Shown piece after piece: positions 34,701-46,400 of a DNA stretch of 64,000 nucleotides. The stretch lies in assembly GCA_021014325.1 (NCBI GenBank), contig CM037474.1:7543130-7607129 (forward strand), given 5' to 3'. The notes under the pieces are model-generated. The model did not search any database, was not told where the DNA came from, and saw nothing but the letters and a program-made list of their open reading frames with translations. This stretch comes from Plazaster borealis (taxonomy: Eukaryota; Echinodermata; Asteroidea; Forcipulatida; Labidiasteridae). Within the stretch, counting starts at the first letter, position 1, and each line of letters starts with the position of its first letter. The position numbers and the translations under genes are program-made.

Positions 34701-34867
34701 AGCAGTTTCATATCAAGGAGTTGAAATTTTAACAATGTTTGTTTTGTGTCCTGCAGTTAATGGAAATTAAAGAACAACAGTTGAAGATGGTAAGGATACA
34801 GACAAACCAACAGGAAGGAGAACTACTGCGATATAATCCAATCAACTGGAGTCAGACACTACGGTAA
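28705..34867 (+). CDS. Unrecognised 218-residue charged coiled-coil-like protein (three coding exons)
   Basis: Exon 28705-29108 carries 48 bp of 5' UTR after an acceptor (TACTACAG) and the ATG at 28753 (ACCATGA). Donor AG|GTAAGC; exon 2 is 32120-32309 (TTTTCAG|G … AGG|GTGAGA); exon 3 is 34757-34867 (CTGCAG|TTA … CGGTAA stop). All phases agree. Residues 1-80 are Ser/Pro/Thr-rich and low in structure. From about residue 85 the chain is highly charged and helical (ELRSLLMKREQYHKSHNKWM, HIREVLKSQMSDRDANYRRC, LMEIKEQQLKMVRIQT), ending NPINWSQTLR. The style recalls small ciliary or microtubule-inner proteins, but that is impression only. No transmembrane segment or signal peptide. At least one upstream non-coding exon must lie left of 28705. 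Confidence 0.8.
29436..31136 (+). mobile_element. Helitron-like non-autonomous element
   Basis: The right end has an 8-bp-stem hairpin (GTTTTTGT AGTAA ACAAAAAC), a 7-base spacer and then CTAG|T, the layout of Helitron 3' ends. The left end TTAGGTGTTCGTGCAATACACCT also folds (AGGTGT/ACACCT) and resembles the left end of the 50.9-kb element (TTAGCTGTTTCG). The inside has about six diverged units of some 145 bp. No Rep/helicase ORF. Confidence 0.6.
29955..31060. repeat. Diverged tandem repeats, about 145-bp unit
   Basis: Recurrent CACATTGGATTTTTACAATC, TATACATCATC, TGACC…TTTGACCTTGACTTCCGG and TTCAAACCGGAAG at about 29965, 30430, 30585, 30735, 30880 and 31020. The first gap contains about 290 bp of unrelated sequence. 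ACTTCCGG…CCGGAAGT in each unit is a local inverted pair. Confidence 0.8.
32310..34756 (+). other. Intron 2 of the coiled-coil gene
   Basis: 2.4 kb GT…AG intron, AT-rich. Includes (TGTACA)n-like at 32820-32840, a poly-T run at 33530 and a G-rich run at 34166-34180. Short ORFs inside lack support. Confidence 0.7.
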
Positions 34868-36007
34868 AAACTGCAGATTAATACATCATTCATGAAATAA
34901 TCCCTTTCAAGAATTGAACATTATAAACTTTCTGCAAGGTTACTCGGGCATAAACTTTAATTTAGCTAATAATGAAAAATCAAGACCACATGGATACTTG
35001 GTGTTCATCAGCATTAATAAAGCATTGCAGATATTTTGGGGACATGTACCTCAATGTGGCTGAGGATAATACATGAACTGACATGTAAAATCAATACTCT
35101 GCCAATCAATATCTTATTGATAGTCATTACTTTCAGAATCATCAGTCATTTTAAAACGGATGCATTAAAAACAACTTCACCTGCTTGATGCAAAAACAAA
35201 TGCAAATTTGCATTATTTGACTAATATTTGCAGAGGACTACAGTTGGAATGACATTAAGACACATAACATGAATAAAGTCACAAATGTTTGCAACCAACC
35301 ATGGGACATGGAGTTTGATGGCATGTTGTATTATTTTATGATCAAGAAAATCACAAGTTTTGAAATTGACATGTTTTATGGATAAGTGGTATTTAAACAA
35401 TCAGCATTTTAACCTTAAAAAGAGAGCATTAGCATTGATAATGAAGGATACATTATTTCTATTCAACTTTTCATTGTTGGTAAATATAACGACTTCATCA
35501 AAAGTAATTCATGGGAGATTGTTACCATCAGCAGTAAACTGCTGTATTTCTGTCATGAAATGTCGTTCCTCTGTGAGAGTAATTGGCATATATGTTTGTG
35601 TAAAGAGCAAAGGATAAAGCGATTTTTGCATATTTTAAAAAAAAACTTTTATTTATCTCATTATAAAATTGTAAACGAGTTATTACTTAATAAAATAAGT
35701 TATTCCGTGGCAGATGCGGTGAAAAATAATCACAATGTAGAATTTGAATATCTGAAAATGAGAAAGTCAGACTTATTCTAGTAACACTGACATTCTCATC
35801 GAGAAGAAACTTCAATGTCAATAACCAGGTTAAATATTGAACGATATGTACATGAAAATAATAGAGCTATTTATTATCTACCAGCATTAAACTTCATTCT
35901 AAACCCACCCAAATGGTAACTACCAGCATTAAATTTCATTCTAAACCCACCAAACGGGTACACACATGTTGAAGTGACCAAAAGTCTGATGAATGACTTG
36001 AGTCTGT
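34868..36007. other. 3' flank of the coiled-coil gene
   Basis: AT-rich; probably 3' UTR at first. A 40-bp direct duplication (ACCAGCATTAAA…CATTCTAAACCCACC) lies at about 35881-35955. No other feature. Confidence 0.4.
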
Positions 36008-36322
36008 TAACCCTTTAGAGACCATAGCAGCCACAAGCGGCTTGTACCAAAATGCCCATAGCAGCCGCAAACGGCTGCAAGGTTTGACCTACTTCCATTC
36101 ACATAAAGAGCTCAAAGTAAAGGTCATGTCCGGATATGAAATTTTCCAATGTAGTATGTTAACATAGTATCCCAATTTGTGAACACAAAACTAAATTTTC
36201 TGTTTCATGTTATTTCTGTTGACATTTTTACTGACAAACTTTGATTAAAGAAATTAACAATATTAGCAATGTCTGGGCGATTTGGTATGATTATACAGAA
36301 ATGAATGGTATCTAAAGGGTTA
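36008..36322. mobile_element. MITE, about 315 bp
   Basis: Ends TAACCCTTTAGAGACCAT and ATGGTATCTAAAGGGTTA are inverse with one mismatch. Internal CATAGCAGCC…CGGCT motifs repeat twice. No ORF. Confidence 0.8.
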
Positions 36323-36854
36323 GTGGTGATGCATTTGGGTGGCTTTGCATTTTGCATTACACCAATGTAAAATTATGCCAATTAAGCGATGGTACAGTTA
36401 AACTTCTGGAGTTATTTCTACTCACCAATAAATAAAGCCAAACAGATGAACAAACGTTAAATCTTTTACTAGGTTTGTACACAAACATGGCATCAGAAAC
36501 TTTCAACATGTAAGGAACTTCACTTTATTGTAACTCTATTTACAGTATGTATTGTAATACCCCCCCCCCAAAAAAAAAATAACAATTAAAAATAATTTTT
36601 AAAGTATTATGAAAAAAAGAAAACTAGACAAAATTTACAGTATAGCCAGAATTTTACAATAAGAATGGAAAGCTTTGTAAATAGAGGTAATAATTTGTTA
36701 TTTAATAGCATATCTTGTGTTCTTTGTGGGAAAAAAGCCTAATAACACTGCCTTTATGGTGTCATTATACAACATTGTGTCTCATCGTTTTACACAGACA
36801 CAGCATAACCTTGACTTCAAAAGTACACTGAAATACAGTTCAGCACAGTTTGGC

Positions 36855-37102
36855 ATAAGAAGTAACTATAAATGGTACAACTATGTCTAAATCTCCTTTG
36901 GGAGGAGTGTTGGCTCTGAAAAGAGCCTGTTTGGTCTTGAGGTTTCAAACAGTATTATACTCTACTCATGTTGAGGAGACGAGCAGCGTATACTGTTCGA
37001 AACGTCAAGACCAAACAGGCCCTTTTTAGAGCCAACACTCCTCCCAAAAGAGATTTAGACATAGTTGTACCTGCAAGTTTACTAGTCATAGTTACTTCTT
37101 AT
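36855..37102. mobile_element. Foldback element with about 95-bp arms
   Basis: ATAAGAAGTAACTAT at the left and its inverse at the right; the arms include TACAACTATGTCTAAATCTC, AGGAGTGTTGGCTCT and CCTGTTTGGTCTTGA with inverses. A small indel in the right arm holds CTGCAAGTTTACTAG. Same architecture as 10729-10940. Confidence 0.9.
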
Positions 37103-38340
37103 TTCCCACACCATGCAAAGCTAAGAGTTTCTGAATTTTCATAAATTGCAGTACATATGAATTTCAAGTAAAAGTAGAACCTTACAGCACAAGCATTAAT
37201 ATCTTTATGGCTAGAATTTTTGCTTAACTACTATCACAAGTTTGAAGTTGAAAGAATTTTCTGCCTATAAAATCTTGCTTTGTGAATTTTTTTTTAATAA
37301 GAGCAGAGATTCCTGAACAAAAAAACAAGCATTTTTGGTATTACGTTCATTGGTTTGGATAATTAAAAACAATTGTGGATGTATGTGGAGTTTTCAGGTT
37401 ATTTTTTATTAAAATGGAAGCACAGCATTTAGCTTTAAACACTACAGGGTACACAAATATTATTGGAAAGTAGTGCTGGACAACAAACTTTCAAGAAAGA
37501 TAATTGGGGGGGGCGTTGAGGAAAACAAAGCAAATTGTCACAAAACATATAAATTGTCCTAAAATATTTGTTGATCAAAAGAGAAATATTTGATTTGTCA
37601 AAACAACTTGTTTTACATTAGTTTGGAAAATTACCACCTCTTGGGATGAAGCCAATTAGTTAGCTGATGTTGGACATTTGCTGTCACCTTTTACAAGACA
37701 CAAGTTTTATTATTAATTTTTTGAATTGTTACCTATAGATGTTTGCCTCTACAGCATTTTTTAAGATGTAAGGCATAATTTGTTGTTTTGATATTGCTTT
37801 AATTAGCTTATCACATACATATATTGATATATGTGATAATCACTATACCAAAGTACTACATGTTAGTTTCCCATTCACTAACAATCATGTTATATACCAT
37901 TTCTAACCAATGATATGTTTCTATCAGGTCTATAACATGTAAAGAGTTCACTCCTTTTTTTATTGAAGAACAATTGTCAAAAGTATTAATTAACAAATAG
38001 CAATTACTGCATATTCATAATTTTGTTTTATTTAAGATCAAAACATCAATTGAAATTGTGTGCAAATACTTGTTTAGCTTTTAAGAATTATACTTGTATT
38101 GAGTTAGTTAGTGTATACATGTATCCCCAAAAAGAGTGTACACATCAGTATTTGAGCTTACAGAGAATTGTTTTTGTAAATAAATGGGTGCCAGCTGTTT
38201 GATTTCAAATTGAAACTGTGTTTCTTCTTCCAAGTTTCATTAACAAGGTGTTGTTAATTAATGCCCTACTTTTTACTTTTTACCGATTGCTTGTTTTGTT
38301 TCCTTTGCATGCGATCAAATACCTTAGCACTTGGAAGGAC
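37103..38340. other. Gene-free AT-rich interval
   Basis: Between converging genes. Nothing beyond low-complexity AT runs and a short palindrome (TCACATACATATATTGATATATGTGA) at about 37810. Confidence 0.4.
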
Positions 38341-38347
38341 TGTGTAT

Positions 38348-38730
38348 AAAAGTACAAGTACATAAAAAACACATTTATTCTCAAGTTCTACACGAGATAA
38401 ACCAGGTGTGGATTACAATACAATCTTGGAGTCTTGACTTATGGGATCCTGACGTACAGACCACATGAGCATTGTCATTCAGAATTTAATACAAAAAATT
38501 CAAGTCACAACGGAATTTACAAAATATACTCTGATGGTATGCAAAAATAATAATGTACATTTGTTTTATCTTTGTACATGTATAATGACAGAGAAATAAA
38601 TAGGACAATGCTCTCAAAACACAAATTTATAAACTATTATCATTGATACAAACAAAGTACAAGTACATAAAAATTATTCTCAAGTTCTACATGAGATAAA
38701 CCAGGTGTGGATTACAGTACAAATCTAACA
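38348..38730. repeat. Pair of direct repeats, about 75 bp
   Basis: AAGTACAAGTACATAAAAA…TTCTCAAGTTCTACACGAG…ATAAACCAGGTGTGGATTACA at 38350-38425 recurs at 38657-38722, separated by about 230 bp of other sequence. Confidence 0.85.
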
Positions 38731-39718
38731 CAGACAAACAAATTACTACAATCAGATTCTCCAGATTCAGTGTTCAAATTCTCTTTTTTGTTATAATCTT
38801 ACAGAGCTGCCAACATTTGCATCTTGCAAGCGGGGTCATTTTGTGCAAAATACTTTTTCATCCAACATCACAGGGGAAAAGTGTCCATAATCAGAGAGAT
38901 TTATAAATGTGTCCATTGGAATATGGAAAGATTGGTTTATTTCCAGGGAACTTTGTCCAGACTCAGGGAGAGTTGGCAGCTCTGTTCTTCATAATGGACC
39001 AGGTGCAATTACTGCTACAATGTTGTATTTTTACAAATCAAACTAAATGACTTTGTAAGTCTCACATATCTCCGAATTTACAAGAACCTTTTGGGAACCT
39101 TGGATTTGAGTTTTGTGTGAAAGAAACAAAATTCATGCACTTAAACAGGTCCATTGTTTGAATACACGCGCTATGTCTATTGCCTAAAAAGACTGATTAT
39201 CTTTGAGAAAATGAATAAATAAAAATACATTTTATAATGCTGGGCTGCGTAACCTCAAAAAGCATATTACCTAGAGCAGGATACCAGTTTCAGCTCAGTA
39301 ACTACATACGTAAAAAGTCCTAAAACCAAAATAATAACTATAATATTACAAACAAGAACAAGTAAAAATAACAACAAGAACAACTATAAATGTAATTTTT
39401 ATTCTACTGTACGTTTGGGGGCATCACAAACAACCACACTGCACCTAGTGGCAGATATGTACATGCTCAAATATCATCAACTGATTCAATACGATTTGAA
39501 AAACTATATTCGCTATAACCATTAACAAACACAGGTAGCTTTTAATTGTCTGTGCTTTCAAGTTTTAAAATTTCACATCCAATCATTTATAAACAGAATG
39601 TATACAAAACGTATAAGTTAATGTGGTCATGAATTTACAAATCACAGTCATATCGTCTGTCCTGGCCGACTGACTTCGTAAAAGCTTGTAAAAATACCAA
39701 CCCATCATCAAAATTACA
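38731..39718. other. Gene-free interval
   Basis: AT-rich, no feature seen. May include distal 3' UTR of the minus-strand TMEM43 gene. Confidence 0.35.
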
Positions 39719-39719
39719 T

Positions 39720-39945
39720 AAACTTAGTTTAAGATATCTACTTAGTGTCAGATATCTTCTTAGTGTCAGATATCTACTTAATTTCAGATATCTACTTAGT
39801 GTCAGATATCTACTTGGTGTCAGATATCTACTTAGTGTCAAATATCTACTTAGTGTCAGATATCTACTTAAAGTGTCAGATATCTACTTAGTGTCAGATA
39901 TCTACTTGGTGTCAGATATCTACTTAGTTTCAGATATCTACCCTA
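39720..39945. repeat. 18-bp minisatellite
   Basis: About 12 copies of AGATATCTACTTAGTGTC with small changes. The unit contains the palindrome AGATATCT. Confidence 0.95.
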
Positions 39946-40285
39946 CAACTACAAGTATCAACAGGGACAAGTTTGAAGTAGTCATGAACTACTAAGGAAA
40001 ATGGCACATAATTTTTGCCAGCTACTAATTGTTAGAACACTACACAATGATACACTTGGTGGCATGTCTAAAAGTACCCCCAGGCTGCAGAAAAAAGGTC
40101 TGCATAACTTGCATTGGCAATTTTCTCTGTCAACACATCTTTAGATGATCAGGATGACACATCTCCATGTCATGTTGTTATGCATGCTGATACAGGTTCC
40201 AGATATGGAATTCATTTTATAATGCTTGCACTAAAAACAAGGGCTCAAAAAAGTAGGAACAAATATCAACAGACCCCCAAAAATG

Positions 40286-40497
40286 TTAAACCTTTGATTC
40301 TTTATTGATTTTATTTGCTCTTATATAACACAGTAGCAGTGGTACCGAGGCAAGAGCAATGAATGTCAGTGATAAGATAGGTCGATACCATAGCCATCCT
40401 GCAGAAATCGCTATCACAGAAAGTGAGATAGATGCACAAAAATTGAAAGCTGATAGACCAATGCTTACCATGGTACCAAGTATAGGGAACCAGTCAA
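40286..40497 (-). CDS. TMEM43: TMEM43 terminal coding exon
   Basis: Acceptor TTCGACAG; starts VDWFPILGTM, then two hydrophobic segments around AISAGWLWYRPILSLTF, ending IRANKINKESKV and TAA at 40286-40288. Lysine-rich C-terminus as in the family. Confidence 0.93.
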
Positions 40498-43400
40498 CTG
40501 TCGAAAAAATATAAAAATAAATACATTACACTCATTATCAAATTATCAAGATGTGTACACTTAAAAACAAATACTCATCTTTATACACATTTTGTAGTAA
40601 TAAATGCCCATGGGACAACTGACCCAAATCAGGACTGAACATCTCTAACAGTTTTTTTTATTGTGAAAGTGTTATGATTCGTTTGGCAATTTTTTAATTC
40701 TTCAAGTTTTCCTCCTTTAAAGGCACTGAGCACATTTGGAAATTGTCAAAGACCAGTGTTCTCACTTGGTGTATCCCAACATATGCATAAAATAACAAGC
40801 CTGTGAAAATTTGGGCTCAATTGGTCATCGAAGTTGCAAGAAAATGATGAAAGAAAAAACACCCTTGTTGTACAATTTTGTGTGCCTTCAGATAGGAATA
40901 AAAACTTCTTGCAAGAAGTTTTAATTATTTTAGTGAGAAATTACCTCTTTCTCAAAAACTACGTTACTTCAGAGGGAGTCGTTTCCTACAATGTTTTATA
41001 CTATCAACAGCTCTCCGTTGCTTGTTACCAAGTAAGTTTTTATGCTAATATTTGTTTTGAGTCATTACCAAACGTGTACGATACCTTTAAAGGGACGTAA
41101 ATGACAATCTGAAAAGTGAAGAATGCTTTTGCTCTTCTCTTGTAAAATTATTTGTGGTGCACCTAAACAAGGCCTGTGGTCTTGTGGGTTTTTTCCCTTG
41201 GATTTGAGTCTTGTGTACCATTAATGGCCATGTAAAAAGTATTTTCTGTTGAGCAAATTGTACAGCTTTGGACCCTATTAAATGTACACAAACAGGTGTA
41301 ATATTAATTAACTTCTTGAAGCTCAATTGTTTTGGGTTCTACATAATTAAAAAAAAATTCTTTCAAAGGGGGCAACATATCTTGAGATTACATATCAATG
41401 TAGAAAAACAGTTACATACATAATTGATATCAAATTAAACAACTCACCTAACGTGTATAGAATATTTGTCATGAAGTTCAATCCAATGAGCATCATAAGC
41501 CACCCTCCAACTCTGAGTGTCCATGTCAGAGTACTACTTGCATGCAACTCATCTTCAATCATCTCCTTTAATGACATGACAATCACACAAATGTAATCAA
41601 AATTGAGGATAACAAGTGCAATGTAAAATTCTTTCATGGTACAGAAAGGGTCAGTTGGAAAGAGAGATAGATGTTTAAAGATCAACTTAAACAAAATTAA
41701 CATTTATGTTCTTTTGTTATAGAAAGGTAAACGAGTGTGTAGGGCCTAATGATTATCATATAAAATTGCTTCATTATGTAAAAAATCCATTTTGATCAGT
41801 GTCGTGCTGGGCAAAAATGCAGAGTTTCACAAAAAGCTCCTAAGCGCCTAGGAATCAAAACAGCACTGTGATGTCACAAAACAGACTTGTTTTGTTCACC
41901 ACACACACAATTTGTTTTGTTCACCACACACACAATTGTGTATTGTAGTTGTAATAAAAGCATATCTCTGATACGAAAAGCTGTTCAAAATGTCAGAAAG
42001 TAGCTCGTTCGTGGGAACATCACAGTGTTGATGAAGAAGTTTTAGTTTGCCCATCAAGCACTTCTGATGGGATCGATAACAGCTCAAGTGACCAGGCGAG
42101 TTCTGGGAGAGGCATACCGAAGTTCGCGGAGCTGAACAACACAGGTTTGAACAACTGGGAGCACAGGCAAATCCCATAGTACAGTATTATTCCAGTCAGC
42201 AAATATGATGACTTTTTGAGACCCTTGTATTTTTTAAGACTGAATTTGTGTCACCACTAAATTATTTAGTTCAAACAGTAGTTTTATGGATCAGGGTTGG
42301 TATTTCTTTATATCAGTCGTTTATAATAAGTTTTAATGAACAAACAATGCTTCAACTAGGAAGCTGTAACATACAGAGCCCCTAAAGGGACATGTGATGA
42401 AAACAATTATAACTGCAGAAATAATTTGAGTTCTTCAATTCGTGCTCACAAAATCATTTCTTTCACTCAAAACATGTATTAGCTTGTGCGCTCAAAATAA
42501 TTGTGTGTGTATTTGCAACAAACTATTTCGCTCACTTTAATTCATTTTCCTCACTCAAAGTATATTATTTTGTGGCTACTCGAAATAGTTTTAGGAGCTT
42601 GAAATGATTTTGAGTGTACAAAATAATTTATTTTGAGCGCTCAAAATCATTTCGCGCAAATAAAATCGTTTTGTGCTCTCGAAATAATTTCAAGCGTATG
42701 AAATAATTTATGTAGAGCCCTTGAAATCATGTCTCGTGCCTGGAATCACTTTGAGTTCTCAAAAACATTTCAAACTGATTTTGAGTGTACAAAATAAATT
42801 ATTTCTAGTGTGCGAAATGATTTCGAGCTTATGAAATAGTTAATTTTGATCACACAATATACCCCCAGTAGTTAAACAACTGAAAATGGAGGGCTAGTTT
42901 TTCCAATCAAATTTCAACAAAATTGCAGGACATAAAACTTAAAACTTGTTACAAAATAATAAACAGCTATAAAGCTATAAACAGCTACAAAGAGTAAATT
43001 AGTTTAAGTAATTTTGTTCAAGTCAATCTCTAAGTGTCTATCCTAGCAATAAGAATAGATGTTTGGCTCTCACCAAGTCAATCTTTTGGTTAAAGCATTT
43101 CCTATCTCATTGAGGTCATTTAAATCAAAGGAAAATACAACTGAGGCAATTTTACCATAACATGGTGTAATTACAAATATGTGGACACAATAATAAAATC
43201 ATGATATCATTATCATTTACTTGTGCTGTTTTTTCTCCAAAGTGAACCAGTTCAAGAGACTCTCCTGTATCTGTTTTATACTTAGTCAGCTGATTCCCTG
43301 ATTGCTTTGCTATAACGCTGACCTGGAAAAGAAAACAAAAGTTCCAGACATTTTGATGGAGAAAACATAAACTATACATTTGTGATATTCCAAAGTTTGA

Positions 43401-46400
43401 CTTGTTTTGAAGAAAAACATGGCAAGATGAATCGTTTTCAACACCATTATCAATGTTGTCAAATTTTAAGCAAGACACTTTAGTGGCTTAGTGACTTGTA
43501 AAATGTACAGTAGTGATTACGTACAACATTTTTGCACACTTGGATTATGTTTGAGTAGTAATTGGTATACAGCTTATAAATAGTCAGTTAAAGGGGCTGT
43601 GTCATCACAAAGCAGGCCTGTGGCTTTACACATGGAATTATCTATTCGCCAATTCTGGAGAGACTCGCCCTGTAGATTGTTCTTGTGCTGCAATCTGAAC
43701 CAGCCTTTGAAGCTAATGGAACTGTCCTCATTAGATATTCAACATTTTAAAGTCCCGCTTTATAATGTATGTTTTTCCACTGAACCTCGTCTTTCATTAC
43801 TTGTGTGCAGTCTGATCAAGTCTCGCTCGCTCCACGTGATTTATACCATTAGAATAGTTTCATATTATACGCCATTGCTTGGATAACTACAAGAAATAGT
43901 GTTCGTTTTTCTATGGTTCTGTCCACCGTTTTCCGACAACCGGACGATGGCCAAAACGACCAGCAGATAGACATTTTGGCTTTGGCGACTAGAGAAATAG
44001 AGGGTAATATCCAGGAAAGTGGTACAGAAGGGGAATTGGGCCCTAGATGGGCAGTGTCAGAACACCCGGATGACAGCAACTTGGGTCGCACAGGCTTTCA
44101 TGCCCCAAAACCCCAATAGATTACGGTAAAGAGTTTTCATGCTCGAAACTGTCTACTTCACACAAACCACTGCCTTCACAACCCTTTGGCCCAGTCTTCC
44201 AAGACACCACCGGGCAAAACCCACCGGTTCTATCTTCATCATGGACTGGACTGGACCATGCAGTGCAGGCTCCTCCATCGGCACCTCAATGGGGCCAGCC
44301 CCCATGGGCTTGGACCAACCCACAGATGATGATGCCGCTGAGATGGGTGCTATGCTGGCCTGTTATTTCAACCCCTGGTTTCAACAGTGGTTTCCAGCCA
44401 ATTATATAGAACAAAAGTCTGGTACCTGAGCTCCAAAGACAAGGGAGCCAATTTGTACCAACGGTGGGGAACAGGAGCCAGCTGACTCGACTACTGCCAT
44501 TTGCATTGTCAAAACCTCAGTGTTTTTTAACGCATCTGCAGTTCCAGCCACCAAAGAACTATTTAGAAATCCACATAACAAAAATACAGGTACTTATCTG
44601 ACAAAGTTACACAATGTTGAGAACAACTTCCTACCCATAAGTTATCCGCAGAGGATTTCAAAGACAAAATTTCTCCACATTCCGTTTCTCCAGAGAAGGA
44701 AAAGTTTTTCAACTCCCCCGAATTACCTGTGGGTATTAAGAAAGTATTAAAACAGGCTAACTCTTCCCTGGTCGGGAAGATGACAGACTGAGACTGGCTC
44801 ATGAAAGTGTTCTGAGAGCTGCTTTGCCCCTGCTACACTTGTTTGATCCCATCGCCGACCAGGAATGCCCAAGTGAAGTAAGCAAGGATATGGTTCAAGA
44901 TCTTCTATCTTCAGGGCTTATTCTTTTGGGTTCAACCAGCCCAGGCCTTGCACTTGCTGGCCAACACGCATTTGATGACATTGTTTACAAAATGTTTGAT
45001 ACTTTGAAGAAAAATACTCTTTGGATCATCTCTCATGAAAGATGTTATTATTATTATTAATTTATTAAAAAATGCAAACATGGTTTGCCAAAAAAGCCGA
45101 ATTGCGGGTATTACAAGTTTAAAAATTCAAAAAACTACACAAGGGAACAGGAAGGAAAAGTTTTTCAACGACCCAGAATTACCTGCGGGTATTAAGACAG
45201 TGTTTAAACAGGCTAACTCTTCTCTGGTCGTGGAAGATGACAGACTGAGACTGGCTCATCAAAGTGTTCTGAGAGTTGCTTTGTGGAAACTGAAAAGGCA
45301 AACAAGCTTGCATCCAAGGTGACCTACACCAAGCAGTCTACCACTTCATCCGCAAGGGATAAGCCTTTCACCCCCTATCACTCAGACAGTTTCTAGAGCA
45401 TCTAGAACTCGGCGCTTCCCGTCTGAAAAAACAAGTTGTGGCTCAGGAATTTTGGTGATGGAAAATCCTCCTATAGGAATTTTTCCAACAGAGGGAAACG
45501 AGGTATCACTGGTAAGCAGAGCTAACCAGCATTTCCCGCACATCTATCTCCTTCTGGTCATGTTCAATATTTTAAGCTACGGTTTACTCCACAAGTAGAT
45601 CTGTTTACCACGTGTCTGAACACCTAGCTCAGAACTTTCATCTCATGGCAGCCAGACCCAATGGCATGGAAAGTGGATGCATTTCTCCTGAACTGGAAGC
45701 AGATAGCAGGCTACGCCTTTCTCCCGTTCTCACTACTCTCCAACTGCCTCAAGAAAATCAGTGAAGACCGGGCTACAGAGGTCGTCATTGCTCCGATTTG
45801 GCGGACACAAGTCTGGTACCCAAGGTTGTTGGAACTGGCAATTCACAATCCGATTCTCCTTCCAAAGAGGCCGATCTCCTTCAACTACCTCATGATCATC
45901 ATCAGTTACATCCTCTAGTAGACAGAATGCAACTAACCGCATGGATGTTGTCGGGAGAAAATTGCAATCAAAGGGAATTTCGCAAACAGTGTCAAACACA
46001 ATTCTCTCTTCATGGCGACATCAGACCAATGGGAAAAATTGCTTGGGAAAATTGGACTCGCTGGTGTCTTCAGAGGCAGGTTGATCCAGTTCGAGCCCCT
46101 GTAGCAGTCCTCTTGGAATTTTTACAAGAACTCTTGGACAAACGCTTACTTTACAGGACGGTGAATGTTTATCGTTCCGCCATTTCCTCAGCTCATGCTC
46201 TTGTTGAGGGCCTTCCTATTGGACAACATAATTTAGTCAAGCAATTTTTCAAAGGAATACTTAATCTTCGACCTGCTCATGGAATGTCGCCACTTTATTG
46301 AACTTCATCAAGTCTATGCCAGACAACCGACAATTAACAGTAAGACAGTTAACTCTTAAATTAACAATGCTGATGGCACTTGTGACAGCTAGCAGATGTT

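Noticed and set aside
39635..39841. 68-codon repeat frame (-) with RYLTLS units
   Set aside because: Translation of the 18-bp minisatellite.
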